From NCBI GenBank assembly GCA_002479145.1, contig DLLX01000015.1:13842-45248 (forward strand): a stretch of DNA of 31,407 bases. Reading direction: 5' to 3'. Every line of letters starts with the position of its first letter. Position 1 is the stretch's first letter. The translations under genes and the position numbers were made by a program. The stretch comes from Prevotella sp. UBA7551 (GTDB lineage: Bacteria; Bacteroidota; Bacteroidia; Bacteroidales; Bacteroidaceae). Shown one piece after another: positions 16,362 through 25,764 of this stretch. The notes under the pieces are model-generated. The model made no database searches and was not told the DNA's origin. It worked only from the letters and a program-made list of their open reading frames with translations.

Positions 16362-19300
16362 ATGAAGAAAAAAAGTCATCTGATGAAAGTCATCTTCAGT
16401 GCGCTTGCAATGATGCTGGGTGCCCCAACGGGAGGATGGTCGCAGGGTAGCATACCCTGGTACAATCCTTTGGAGACTGGGAAACAGATTGAACGCACGC
16501 AGGGACAACGTCAAAACGGCGAAAGTTGTCCCCTGGTTGCACAACAGCGAAGTTTGAAATCTTCTTTGATGCAATTTCCACGCACTAATTTCCTTGCAGG
16601 TCGCAACCCCCTACAAGTAGTGACGGCTGCTGCAAAGAAAAGAATATGGGGAAACGTTAGTTATATGCCATCATGGGGAAACAACTACCACATCGGTTAT
16701 TATTCCTTTGAACCTTCAGACTCTATTACGCTCTACCCATTGTGTGAGACAGAGTTTCCGATTGCCGAGTTTGGGGTACAAATTGCCGACGGGCACATCT
16801 ATGGTGCTTACATGATGCCGATGGAAGGAAACCAGTACCAACTCTACATCAGCGACTATGATACAGAAACATGGACAGGCACCAGTAAAAAGTACGGTCA
16901 AGACCATTATGACCTCGTAGCCACTGAGACAGCGCAAGCCGAAGACGGAACCGTTTATGGTCAATTCTATAATAAGAGCTTGAATAGGCGCGAACTTGGA
17001 ATTGTTGATTACCGAACCCTCAAACGCACCAAAATTGCCACATCTCTTTATACATACCTTGCCATGGGCATAACGCACGAAGGACAGCTTTATGGTGTGG
17101 CTACCAATGGTAATCTCTACAAAATTGACAAGGAGACTGGAGAAGAGGAACTGGTAGGGCCGACAGGTTTTACAAAGGAGCAATTGGTCGATGCCGATGG
17201 GTATTACAATCAAACAGGAGAAATAGACCCAGAGACAAATATCTTTTATTGGGCTGCTGTCTTGTTGGATGGAACATGTGGTATATATACCGTAGACTTA
17301 ACAACGGGAGCTGCAACCTATCTCGGACAATTTGTGGGTACCATGCATGGTATGATTTTCCCTGGTTCAGAGGCTCACAATGATGCACCTGCGGCAGTGG
17401 AGAATGCCTCTGCCGATTTCGTGCCGGGTAGTTTGGAAGGCAAGATAAACTTCACCACACCTACAACAACCTATGGTGGAGATCCTTTAGGCGCGTCAGT
17501 CATTTACACCATCTATGCTAACGGGGAGCAGGTTGCCACAGGAACTGCTAATACTGGAGAGCAGGTCAGTGCCAATGTCACCCTTCATAATAGTGGAAGC
17601 TATTTCTTCTCAATAGAACTTAGCAACGGGGCGGGGCGATCACCCAAGACAACCATTAATCAATGGGTAGGGTTTGACGAGCCCAATGTGGCAACAAATG
17701 TTCTCGCCATAGCTGATGGACAAAACATATCCCTCACCTGGACAGCACCTACTGAGGGTGTTCACAACGGATTCCTCGGAGCACTCGTCTATGATGTGCT
17801 GAGAGTCAACAATGGGACAAAGGACACGACGACTGTCGCTACTAACCTTCAGACAACCAAGCTAACTGATAACATCGCCTCAACGGCTTTGGAAAGTTAT
17901 ACATACGCCATCATAACTCATAACGGAGACATGGTAAGCACAGAGAAGGCGTTTTCAAACAATGTTGTCGTAGGGAATCCCTATGAGCCTACATGGGGAG
18001 AGAATTTTGACAACCTCAAAGACTTCCGGTTGTTCACCGTCGTGGATGCCAACGGGGACGGGAAGACTTGGAGTTGGAATAGTGAAATGTTCGCCCGCAG
18101 TGACTACAGCGAACAAACAGGTAATGACGACTGGCTCATCACCCCTCCACTACACATGAAGAGCGACCGAAATTATATTCTCAGCTTCAAGGCTAAGAAT
18201 CGTAGTGCCAACTACAAGAATACGCTTGAGGTAATGTGCGGAAAACGTGCTGACGCACAAAAGCTGACGATGCCAATCATGGAGACAACTGCCCCATCAG
18301 GAGAGTGGACAGAGTATAGTTATGAGATAAACCCTGCTGAAAGTGGAGTTTACTACGTCGGTTTCCACGATAACACAGCAAAACCGAACCAGTATGCCAT
18401 CGATCTTGACGACATTAAGATAACCAAGGGAAGTCTGCCAACCTCCCCAGATTCTGTGAGAAATGTTGCAGTAGTGGCTGCAGAACACGGCACGCTGGAA
18501 GCTACCATTTCGTTCCAAGTACCGACAACCACTATCAATGGGGAAACCCTTTCTTATGTGGACAGTGTGCAGATAGAGCGAGATGGCAATCTGATAACCA
18601 CCTTGGGTCGGATGGATGCCGGCTCGCTGGGAACTTATTTGGACCAGGATGTGCCCACAGATGGATACCATACTTACCTTGTGACCTGCTATCTTGCTGA
18701 CGAATATGGGCGGGGAGCATCGGCAATGTCATACATTGGGCAAGACGTACCTTGCAGTCCGAAGAATTTGCAGTTGCATGACAATGAATCTACAATACTC
18801 ACAACGTGGGATTCAATTGCTGAAATTGGTGCTAATAAAGGATATGTCAACCCAAGTCAGACCAATGTCAGCATCTATCAAATTGTTCAAAGTAGCCAGG
18901 GAGTCCAAGTAGGTGATCTCATCGGAACGAGTAAGAATGGGGCTACGTCGCTCACCATCAGTTCCAACCCAGAAGTTTCCTCACAAGAGGGGGTACAAGA
19001 ATTATTCTATGTAGCTGCTGCTGCCAACGGAAAAGCAGGAATGAGCAAATTCGTAGCCTCTACACCGATTGTCATCGGCCCGACGATTTACGCACCATTC
19101 AAAGAGACTTTCACTAATGCTGCGTTTGATAACAGATTCGCATATATCGAGGGTAACGACCAACTCAATAGCCGCAGTACACCAGCTACTTGGGATCTGA
19201 CTGTTGAGCAGTCTTCAGACGATGACAATGGATCTGCACTTTGGGCACCTCATGGTCAGCCAGGCTACTCGCAGTACACCATTGAAAACGGCGACGAATG

Positions 19301-20978
19301 CGCACTCTGCCTACCCAAGGTGTCCATTGAAGAAATGGAAACCCCTGTACTCTATTTTGACTATTATGCCAAAGCGGGGGAGAAAGCCGAAATAAGAGTG
19401 GAGGCAATGAGACCCGACGGGTCGCAGGGCACAATTGGAGTTGTCGATCTTAGCAAAGGTACTGCAGATGGGTGGACACGCAATATGATGCCATTGCAGG
19501 ACTTCATCAACAATCGCTATATCGTGATTAAATTTGTAGGCGTAAGTGAAGGCGACGATACCTATATCGGACTCGATAACATCAATGTCATTGACCAGCA
19601 GAAATATGATTTAAGCGGTCTTAAGTTGAACGTGCCTAAGCAAGTGACAGCCGGGAAAGAAGGGAAGGCTACACTGAAGCTCATCAACCTTGGGTCGGAA
19701 GAAGCCAACAACTTCGATATCGTTGTTTACAAAGACGACAAGGAACTGTTCCGCCAGGCCATAAACGATTATATCCCAGTACTGGGAGAAAAAGACATTG
19801 TCTTGAGTATTCCAACTAAGATAAATGATAAGGGAGACATTACCGTCAAGGCTGTCATTGACTATGATGCTGATGAAAACAAAGAAAATAATAGCCTGAC
19901 CTCCACCATGACTGTAACAGCGTCGCAATATCCTGCAGTCACGTCGTTATCAGCAGATGCTACGAATGAGGGCAATCAGGTTAACCTTCAGTGGGGTAAT
20001 CCGGAGATTGCACAGCCAGAAGAAGTCACCGAGAGTTTTGAGACGTATAGTCCCAACAGTACTGATCTTGGAGAATGGACTTCTGTGTGCGGTGATGACG
20101 GGAAAGCGCAGAATATTGATATCTATGTTAATTATGGATTGAAGGATACCAACTTTGCCTTTATGACATTCAATCCCAATGCTTCCAGCAAACGCATTAA
20201 TGTGACTGAAGAGATACCAGGCTTAACACCCTATGATGGTGACCAATTCGCAGCAGCTGTCTATCACTTAGACAAGGCAGAGACAACTACGTTAGATGCT
20301 GACAACTGGTTGATCTCGCCACCATTGTCTGGTAATGCACAGAATATACAATTTTTTGCGTTCAACTACGCTTATCCAAATTATGTTTATAAGGAGAACT
20401 TTGATGTTCTCTATTCGACAACAGACAATGATACAACAAGCTTCAGGCTTATAGAACAGGATGTTGCCGATGGAGGATTTGCATGGAATCAAGGCCCGAA
20501 CTGGAAAGAATTCAACATTGATCTTCCACAGGGAGCAACTTATTTCGCTATTCACCACAACACCAAACGCGAAGATGGGGCTTACCTATTCGGTATTGAT
20601 AACGTAACGTTTGAGAAAGGATGTGTAGGTATTTGCGATCAAATTATTGGCTATAACCTTTATAGGGACGGCGAAAAGATAGAGAGCCTCGCAGAAGGGC
20701 AGATGGACTACACTGACAAAAATGTCACAGATGGCGAGCACACTTATAATGTTACTGTACTTTTTAAGGATGCAGTTGGAAATGTAAACGAGTCTCCGTT
20801 CTCAAACGATGCTGTTGTAATGGTGGCGAATGGTATATATAGCATTGCAGCCGATAGTCACGGACTCTACAATGTATACACGGCTGACGGTAAACTGATA
20901 ATGTGCAATGCAAAATCGCTACACGGGTTGAAGCCGGGAGTCTACCTCATCAATAACCGCAAGTATATTATCCGATAA
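16362..20978 (+). CDS. Large secreted choice-of-anchor-J protein with C-terminal sorting-type domain
   Basis: This 1538-residue protein starts with a signal peptide (VIFSALAMMLGAPTGGWSQG). Residues about 95-345 have recurring HIYGAYMM / LYGVATNGNLYKIDKETG strands typical of a beta-propeller-like domain. Fibronectin-like segments follow (from about 350 and about 455). Three choice-of-anchor-J type lectin-fold modules follow at about 544-690 (DDWLITPPL, DLDDIKI), 910-1080 (LDNINVI) and 1224-1420 (DNWLISPPL, GIDNVTF). A CARDB-like beta domain lies at about 1082-1190. The last 35 residues (VYTADGKLIMCNAKSL then LKPGVYLINNRKYIIR) resemble type IX secretion sorting domains. It is most likely exported to the cell surface as an adhesin or glycan/protein-binding protein; no catalytic motif is seen. 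Confidence 0.82.
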   Translation: MKKKSHLMKVIFSALAMMLGAPTGGWSQGSIPWYNPLETGKQIERTQGQRQNGESCPLVAQQRSLKSSLMQFPRTNFLAGRNPLQVVTAAAKKRIWGNVSYMPSWGNNYHIGYYSFEPSDSITLYPLCETEFPIAEFGVQIADGHIYGAYMMPMEGNQYQLYISDYDTETWTGTSKKYGQDHYDLVATETAQAEDGTVYGQFYNKSLNRRELGIVDYRTLKRTKIATSLYTYLAMGITHEGQLYGVATNGNLYKIDKETGEEELVGPTGFTKEQLVDADGYYNQTGEIDPETNIFYWAAVLLDGTCGIYTVDLTTGAATYLGQFVGTMHGMIFPGSEAHNDAPAAVENASADFVPGSLEGKINFTTPTTTYGGDPLGASVIYTIYANGEQVATGTANTGEQVSANVTLHNSGSYFFSIELSNGAGRSPKTTINQWVGFDEPNVATNVLAIADGQNISLTWTAPTEGVHNGFLGALVYDVLRVNNGTKDTTTVATNLQTTKLTDNIASTALESYTYAIITHNGDMVSTEKAFSNNVVVGNPYEPTWGENFDNLKDFRLFTVVDANGDGKTWSWNSEMFARSDYSEQTGNDDWLITPPLHMKSDRNYILSFKAKNRSANYKNTLEVMCGKRADAQKLTMPIMETTAPSGEWTEYSYEINPAESGVYYVGFHDNTAKPNQYAIDLDDIKITKGSLPTSPDSVRNVAVVAAEHGTLEATISFQVPTTTINGETLSYVDSVQIERDGNLITTLGRMDAGSLGTYLDQDVPTDGYHTYLVTCYLADEYGRGASAMSYIGQDVPCSPKNLQLHDNESTILTTWDSIAEIGANKGYVNPSQTNVSIYQIVQSSQGVQVGDLIGTSKNGATSLTISSNPEVSSQEGVQELFYVAAAANGKAGMSKFVASTPIVIGPTIYAPFKETFTNAAFDNRFAYIEGNDQLNSRSTPATWDLTVEQSSDDDNGSALWAPHGQPGYSQYTIENGDECALCLPKVSIEEMETPVLYFDYYAKAGEKAEIRVEAMRPDGSQGTIGVVDLSKGTADGWTRNMMPLQDFINNRYIVIKFVGVSEGDDTYIGLDNINVIDQQKYDLSGLKLNVPKQVTAGKEGKATLKLINLGSEEANNFDIVVYKDDKELFRQAINDYIPVLGEKDIVLSIPTKINDKGDITVKAVIDYDADENKENNSLTSTMTVTASQYPAVTSLSADATNEGNQVNLQWGNPEIAQPEEVTESFETYSPNSTDLGEWTSVCGDDGKAQNIDIYVNYGLKDTNFAFMTFNPNASSKRINVTEEIPGLTPYDGDQFAAAVYHLDKAETTTLDADNWLISPPLSGNAQNIQFFAFNYAYPNYVYKENFDVLYSTTDNDTTSFRLIEQDVADGGFAWNQGPNWKEFNIDLPQGATYFAIHHNTKREDGAYLFGIDNVTFEKGCVGICDQIIGYNLYRDGEKIESLAEGQMDYTDKNVTDGEHTYNVTVLFKDAVGNVNESPFSNDAVVMVANGIYSIAADSHGLYNVYTADGKLIMCNAKSLHGLKPGVYLINNRKYIIR

Positions 20979-21002
20979 GCAGGTTAATACACTTTCTCTT
21001 AT

Positions 21003-21069
21003 AAAGACAGATGCCATTCCTTTCCGTATCTCTTTTCGGAAAGAGATGGCATTTGTTTTGCCTGTCTTT
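21003..21069 (+). terminator. Long nested hairpin after the surface-protein gene
   Basis: AAAGACAG (21003-21010) pairs with CTGTCTTT (21062-21069). Inside, ATGCCAT (21011-21017) pairs with ATGGCAT (21046-21052), and CTTTCCG pairs with CGGAAAG around a T-rich loop. TTTG and TTTTG tracts follow. This is a likely terminator that isolates the gene from the regulator. Confidence 0.7.
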
Positions 21070-21208
21070 GTTTTGTGTACATTAATTTTTTTCTCAACTT
21101 CCTCTTACAAATTAAAGAGACGAGAGAACACAAATCGATGAATACCGTAAGAGAAAGATCTTTTCTTATTTTTTGTTTCTCCATAGCATAGGTGTTTAAA
21201 AAAAGTCG

Positions 21209-21216
21209 TATCTTTG
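21209..21216 (+). promoter_or_regulatory. -7 promoter element of the AraC-type regulator gene
   Basis: TATCTTTG fits TAnnTTTG, 22 bases before the ATG at 21239. The region upstream (21070-21208) is AT-rich and includes a palindromic AAAGATCTTT word near 21155. Confidence 0.6.
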
Positions 21217-21238
21217 TCTGTGTTTTCTAAATGTATAG

Positions 21239-22993
21239 ATGATCATGGACATGTATTCCCGTTCCCTTCACAAACTACTATTGCTAATTGTCTTGCTGCA
21301 GTGTCCTTTCAAGTTGATTGCAAGTGCCGATTACAGTCTGCATGTCCACCGAGTATTTTCACAATTCAATAATGTACAGTTGATTAGAAAAGCAGAGCAT
21401 TACGAGCGAAAAGGTATGATTGACAGCACGTTGCTTTGCTACACGATTATTGCAAATAGGTATAAGCCCGAAAGCAACGACAAGCATAAACTATGGCAGT
21501 CGTGTAAAGCAATGGGGCAACTTGGATACCTGTACGGTTACTACAACTACAATTACGAGAAATCTTATTACTACCTGTTGCGAGCTCGCAGGATAGGTGA
21601 GCAGTATCACCTGACAGACCTTTTGCCTAACATCTATATGAGTACGGCAATTCTCTCGCAGATTAACAGCCTGTTTGTCAAGGATACTTCTTCAGAGACT
21701 ACTGCCATGACAATGAACCGAAAAGCGATAGCTGCGGCATGGAAGGCAAAAAACTGGGAAACCTATGTCAACGCAATGCTCAATATGATTAATTTTGCGT
21801 ACAGCAACCATGCTTTAAGCAAAATCCGTAAAGAAATAGATTGGTTTGTAAGCCATCCCATACCAAAAGAAAAGACTATGTATGCGTTCACGCGGCATCT
21901 ATGTCTGGCGCTTCTTTCCTCTTCGCACCACGACTATGTGAGAGCCCAGCATGAGCTTGACGCTATGGAAAACATCTGTGCCCACTTTGGAAAAGGACAA
22001 TATCCGCTCAGTCAACAATGCTTGTTCATGGTATATGCCAACAAAATAGAATTGTTTATGCAGCAAGGCCTTTTTCCTCAAAAGCGTATGGAATGCTTAC
22101 GCTATGCAACAAAACTTGAGAAGATCGCCCAAAATGCCATGACAAGAGACTATAGGCAATCGGCCTATGAAGTAATTCAACAGCTCTATATGAAATTAGG
22201 AGACACTCGGAAGGCAGAACAGTATGAATTGAAAGCCTTGCGTGTCAAGGATACTATCATTGTTGCCAGCAAGCTCTCTGGTATCAAGGAGGCAAAGTTC
22301 ATGAATGATTTACAGGCGGTACAAAATCACATGAATGAGGTAGAGCGGAAAAGTAAAGAGCTCCATCAGAAACTCGCCATCTCATGTGGGTTTTCTGTAG
22401 TTATCTTAGTACTCTTTATCGGTCTGCAAACTTTATATCTGAAAATCAGGAACAAAAATCGTGTACTATATACAAGTAATCTGGAAGCATTGGAGAATGA
22501 CAAGGAAAACCGTCAGATTATAGAGCAATATCGTGCGGAGGTGGACTTGTTGCGGAGTCAAGTGCAGAAAGATACCGGTGAGCATAAAAAGTATAAAACC
22601 ATCAAATTGAGTGAGGAAAGGCAGCAAAGGATACATGAAGCAGTGAGAGGTGTACTGGAAGACACAACTATCATTTGTTCACAAGATTTTTCTCTCGCTG
22701 TACTCTCCGAAAAAGTTGGAGAAAACACTACCTATGTTTCACAAGTAATCAATGAACGGTTTCATAAGAATTTCAGCACGCTGTTAGGCGAATACCGCGT
22801 GCGGGAAGCATGCCGGATTTTCAATGACCCTACACAGGCCATGAAGTTCACTATTGAGGCTGTAGGAATAAGCGTAGGCTTTAAGTCACGAACCAGTTTC
22901 GTCAACACTTTTAAGAAGAACGTTGGTCTCACACCGTCAGAATACATTAGAATGGGACGTGAATATGGGCGGACGGGCAGCAGCAAGGGTTAA
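21239..22993 (+). CDS. Membrane-spanning TPR/AraC-type transcriptional regulator
   Basis: This 584-residue protein has an N-terminal hydrophobic signal or anchor (LLLLIVLLQCPFKLIA). A helical, TPR-like sensor region follows (about 45-350), with repeats such as AEHYERKGMIDSTLLCYTII and YMKLGDTRKAEQYELKAL. One strong transmembrane helix lies at about 380-400 (CGFSVVILVLFIGLQTLYL), then a coiled-coil linker (about 405-455), and a C-terminal AraC-type double helix-turn-helix (about 460-575; FSLAVLSEKVGENTTYVSQVIN, then VGFKSRTSFVNTFKKNVGLTPSEYI). The layout places the sensor outside and the DNA-binding domain inside. It lies between two genes for exported proteins and most likely regulates them. 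The chosen start is the first of three close ATGs (21239, 21245, 21251). Confidence 0.85.
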   Translation: MIMDMYSRSLHKLLLLIVLLQCPFKLIASADYSLHVHRVFSQFNNVQLIRKAEHYERKGMIDSTLLCYTIIANRYKPESNDKHKLWQSCKAMGQLGYLYGYYNYNYEKSYYYLLRARRIGEQYHLTDLLPNIYMSTAILSQINSLFVKDTSSETTAMTMNRKAIAAAWKAKNWETYVNAMLNMINFAYSNHALSKIRKEIDWFVSHPIPKEKTMYAFTRHLCLALLSSSHHDYVRAQHELDAMENICAHFGKGQYPLSQQCLFMVYANKIELFMQQGLFPQKRMECLRYATKLEKIAQNAMTRDYRQSAYEVIQQLYMKLGDTRKAEQYELKALRVKDTIIVASKLSGIKEAKFMNDLQAVQNHMNEVERKSKELHQKLAISCGFSVVILVLFIGLQTLYLKIRNKNRVLYTSNLEALENDKENRQIIEQYRAEVDLLRSQVQKDTGEHKKYKTIKLSEERQQRIHEAVRGVLEDTTIICSQDFSLAVLSEKVGENTTYVSQVINERFHKNFSTLLGEYRVREACRIFNDPTQAMKFTIEAVGISVGFKSRTSFVNTFKKNVGLTPSEYIRMGREYGRTGSSKG

Positions 22994-23024
22994 ACACGTT
23001 CAGAATAATTATAAGTAACATTTG

Positions 23025-23059
23025 AAAAGGCAAGGAGGAACGACTTCCCTGCCTTTTTT
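23025..23059 (+). terminator. Terminator of the AraC-type regulator gene
   Basis: AAAAGGCA (23025-23032) and TGCCTTTT (23050-23057) form the base of a hairpin whose inner part pairs AGGAGG-like and TTCC bases, running into a T-run. The promoter of the next gene begins three bases later. Confidence 0.85.
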
Positions 23060-23061
23060 GT

Positions 23062-23069
23062 TAGCTTTG
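23062..23069 (+). promoter_or_regulatory. -7 promoter element of the Omp28-like gene
   Basis: TAGCTTTG fits TAnnTTTG, 38 bases before the ATG at 23108, and begins only three bases after the upstream terminator. Terminator and promoter are therefore packed into about 45 bases. Confidence 0.6.
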
Positions 23070-23107
23070 CAGCCAAAAATAAAGTATTCTATTAATTCAA
23101 GACAAGT

Positions 23108-25045
23108 ATGAAAAAGTTTGCATTACTCGTTATGGTCGCACTGATACAGCTTACACAAGCATCGGCACAACGGCCATTTGTTCCTTATGAAAAACCGTTG
23201 GCCAGACAAGGTATTATGTCGTGCGCTCCGATGAAAAAAAGTTTGCGTAAGGCAGATCTCAATTACAATCAACGGCTGGTTGGTTATTATGTCACGGACG
23301 ACTATGACAATGCGCTTGGCCTTGCAGCTTATCCTGGCGAGCAACTCGCTGGAGCCATGCTGGAGCGTACGGACTTCTCCAACTACATCGGAGCAAAAGT
23401 GGTGGGAATGCGGTATGCGCTGGGAAGCGATGCCTCTGCAAATGCTGTACTTGTCTATGCGGGTAATTCTATGAGACAACTTGATCTGAAGGCTTCAAGC
23501 GAGCAAGTTACCTCGAACCAAGGGTGGAACACGGTGATGTTTCCAGCAGACAAGTGCTTTGAGATTGCCGACTCAATCAATGCGATGTTGATCGCCTACG
23601 GCTTCACTCAGACCACGGGCAACTATCCTATCTGTGTTTATTCCAAGGGACCCGCCCGCAACCTGTACGTTTATGCCAACGTTCCAGTGTCAGATGGTGG
23701 AAACGGAGAGGGGTGGTACAACATGGGCAGCAAATATGGAGCTGTTTCTATACAGTTGATAGTAGAAAGTGATAAGTTCCCCAAAGACGCTGTAACACCT
23801 CAGGATTTTGGAAGTTTCTATACCAGTGTTGAGGGTGAGGTGATTGTACCCGTCACCTTTCTCAATAATGGCGCTAAGCTGGAGAGTATAGACTACATGG
23901 TTTCCATAGACGGTGTTGATGGAATGGAGCAGCATCTGTCAATAGACCACCCTTTGGGTGCTGGCGGAGCTATAACGATGGGCATACCCTTCAAAGGCGC
24001 ACAGTCTGTTGGCACACAGAATGTGCAGCTCAAAGTGACTAAAGTAAACGGGCAACAGAATGAGTCGCAAGACAATTCTGCAAGTGGAACGATGGTAACC
24101 TTGTCCAAGGCTCTTCCAAAAAGTGTTGTAGTAGAGACCTACACAGGGACTGGAGAGGGATTTGCCCCGCGAGGAATTGCAGGCATGGAACACCTGCGAG
24201 CAATGTATGAAAACCAATGTTTGGCTATCAATATCCATCAAGCCACAACCAACGATATTATGCAGTGTGAGGACTATGCCGATTTGGGATTTACCGAAGT
24301 TCCGTCGTCTATCATCAACCGTTCAGGCAAGATTGTCGACAGCTACTACGGGGAAATGTACAGTGGTATAGATGTTGACTTTGGGTATGCGCTGAGTGGC
24401 TTGCCGCTCGTAGGAGTAGATGTAACAGGGGAGTGGAGTCAAGACTCTACTTTCATTACGGCTACAGCCAATGTCGAAGCGCTGTCTGATGGCGATTACG
24501 ACATCTGCTTTGTGCTAACTGCCGATAGCCTGACAGGAACCACATCCCGGTGGAGGCAACATAACTATTACTATCAGTTTGATAAAGATGAAGTGGGCGC
24601 TTCTAATGACTCGTTGTTGGCACAGTTCTGCAAAGGAGGTGAATATGGACAGGAAGCCTTCCAATGGACATTCAATGACGTTCTCATCGGAAGCAGTTAC
24701 CAACAATCTGTCAATCAAGCTACGTTGGGACATATCAACGAGGGGGATATCGTGAGCAAAAGTTATCAATTAGACATGCCTAAGGCTCGTCAACTACTCA
24801 AGGCTATCAAGAAAGAAAAAGTTTCTGTCACGGCCATTGTTATGGATAAAAGCGGAAAAGTAGTCAATGCGGCACGACACCACATGACTGCCTACGACCC
24901 TACAGGAATCTGTAGTGCGCCTGAAGATAGCCCTGCTTGTGTCAAAGCTATTTATAACTGTGCAGGACAACGTGTTGCTGAATCTCAGCATGGTCTTGTC
25001 ATCGTTCAGTATAGTGACGGAAGAGTAAAAAAGATCATGAGATGA
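23108..25045 (+). CDS. Omp28-like secreted protein without the CxxC motif, sorting-type C-terminus
   Basis: This 645-residue protein has a signal peptide (LLVMVALIQLTQASAQ). A beta-sandwich N-terminal part (about 50-220) includes the anchor-J-like YALGSDASANAVLVYAGN. A CARDB-like segment follows (about 225-330). The Omp28-related thioredoxin-fold region starts near 340 (KSVVVETYTGTGEGFAPRGIAGMEHL). In the family I would expect W-C-x-x-C before PRG; here residues 349-353 read GEGFA, so both cysteines are replaced and redox activity is unlikely. The last residues (AIYNCAGQRVAES then GLVIVQYSDGRVKKIMR) look like a type IX sorting domain. It is probably a cell-surface or adhesion protein partnered with the 1538-residue protein. 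Confidence 0.78.
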   Translation: MKKFALLVMVALIQLTQASAQRPFVPYEKPLARQGIMSCAPMKKSLRKADLNYNQRLVGYYVTDDYDNALGLAAYPGEQLAGAMLERTDFSNYIGAKVVGMRYALGSDASANAVLVYAGNSMRQLDLKASSEQVTSNQGWNTVMFPADKCFEIADSINAMLIAYGFTQTTGNYPICVYSKGPARNLYVYANVPVSDGGNGEGWYNMGSKYGAVSIQLIVESDKFPKDAVTPQDFGSFYTSVEGEVIVPVTFLNNGAKLESIDYMVSIDGVDGMEQHLSIDHPLGAGGAITMGIPFKGAQSVGTQNVQLKVTKVNGQQNESQDNSASGTMVTLSKALPKSVVVETYTGTGEGFAPRGIAGMEHLRAMYENQCLAINIHQATTNDIMQCEDYADLGFTEVPSSIINRSGKIVDSYYGEMYSGIDVDFGYALSGLPLVGVDVTGEWSQDSTFITATANVEALSDGDYDICFVLTADSLTGTTSRWRQHNYYYQFDKDEVGASNDSLLAQFCKGGEYGQEAFQWTFNDVLIGSSYQQSVNQATLGHINEGDIVSKSYQLDMPKARQLLKAIKKEKVSVTAIVMDKSGKVVNAARHHMTAYDPTGICSAPEDSPACVKAIYNCAGQRVAESQHGLVIVQYSDGRVKKIMR

Positions 25046-25109
25046 GACTGTAAAAGAGCCTTGAAAGTAAATGCCTCAATATAGCATTCAATAATAAAGA
25101 GGGAATATG

Positions 25110-25150
25110 ACAACAAAAAGAGTGACTCAACAAGTCACTCTTTTTGTTGT
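25110..25150 (+). terminator. Perfect 18-bp bidirectional terminator
   Basis: ACAACAAAAAGAGTGACT (25110-25127) and AGTCACTCTTTTTGTTGT (25133-25150) pair perfectly around a 5-base loop. A-run and T-run on opposite sides suit both the plus-strand Omp28-like gene and the minus-strand hsp20 copy 2. Confidence 0.92.
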
Positions 25151-25232
25151 CCTTCAATGCTTTGAAAACACCTAAGATTATCTGCTGCACAAGTGTTGGG
25201 GCAGATCTTCTTTGCTATAGACTTTCAGCAGC

Positions 25233-25661
25233 TTAGCCGATTTCAATCTGACGCTCGATTTTCTTCTCTTTCTCACAGCATTGTTTCGGCATGGTGATGG
25301 TCAGCATACCATGCTCCACCTTTGCTGCAATCTTGTCCTTGTCAATGTCATCAGGCAGTGTGTACACCTGCTGATAGTTGGCATAGCTGAACTCACGGCG
25401 CAGATAATGGTTCTTCTTCTCTTCCTCCTTCTGCTCTGTCTTGTTCTCTATTGAGACCTCGAGATTGCCGTCGGCATCAATGTTCACCTTGCAAGAATCC
25501 TTCTTCACACCCGGAATGGCAACCTCCATGGTGTAGGCATTGTCATCTTCCTTCACATTGACTGCGGGTGCTGTGGCCTTTGCCTTAGGCATCCAATCGT
25601 TGTTGAAGAAATCATCAAACGTTGTTGGAAACCAAGTGTTAGAATTCAAAACTGGTAACAT
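25233..25661 (-). CDS. Hsp20/alpha-crystallin small heat-shock protein, copy 2
   Basis: This 142-residue paralogue of the protein at 15367-15807 shares the same N-terminal arm (MLPVLNSN then WFPT) and alpha-crystallin domain (PAVNVKEDDNAYTMEVAIPGVKK through GMLTITMPK). It also shares the IxI-like tail (KKIERQIEIG). It lacks four residues of the Glu/Lys-rich insert and has a CysCys pair (KQCCEKEKK) where copy 1 has KVHKEEEKK. It is driven by its own sigma-54 promoter and a leader almost identical to that of copy 1. The coding parts have diverged more than the leaders. It is convergent with the Omp28-like gene. Confidence 0.96.
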   Translation of the reverse strand: MLPVLNSNTWFPTTFDDFFNNDWMPKAKATAPAVNVKEDDNAYTMEVAIPGVKKDSCKVNIDADGNLEVSIENKTEQKEEEKKNHYLRREFSYANYQQVYTLPDDIDKDKIAAKVEHGMLTITMPKQCCEKEKKIERQIEIG

Positions 25662-25752
25662 AATAACCTCCTATTTTATTTTTCTTTTATTCTACTTTTG
25701 AGCTTCGAGCTTCTCGTGGCTTCTTGCAGCCTCTTGGAGCTTTCCGCTTTCA
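25662..25752 (-). promoter_or_regulatory. Conserved hsp20 5' leader, copy 2, with perfect AGGAGG
   Basis: This is the counterpart of 15808-15897, differing by two substitutions and one extra base. It keeps the two small hairpins and the AGGAGG (25667-25672) five bases before ATG. The conserved block stops one base short of the predicted sigma-54 start (25753). Confidence 0.7.
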
Positions 25753-25764
25753 TGGTTTCTTCAC

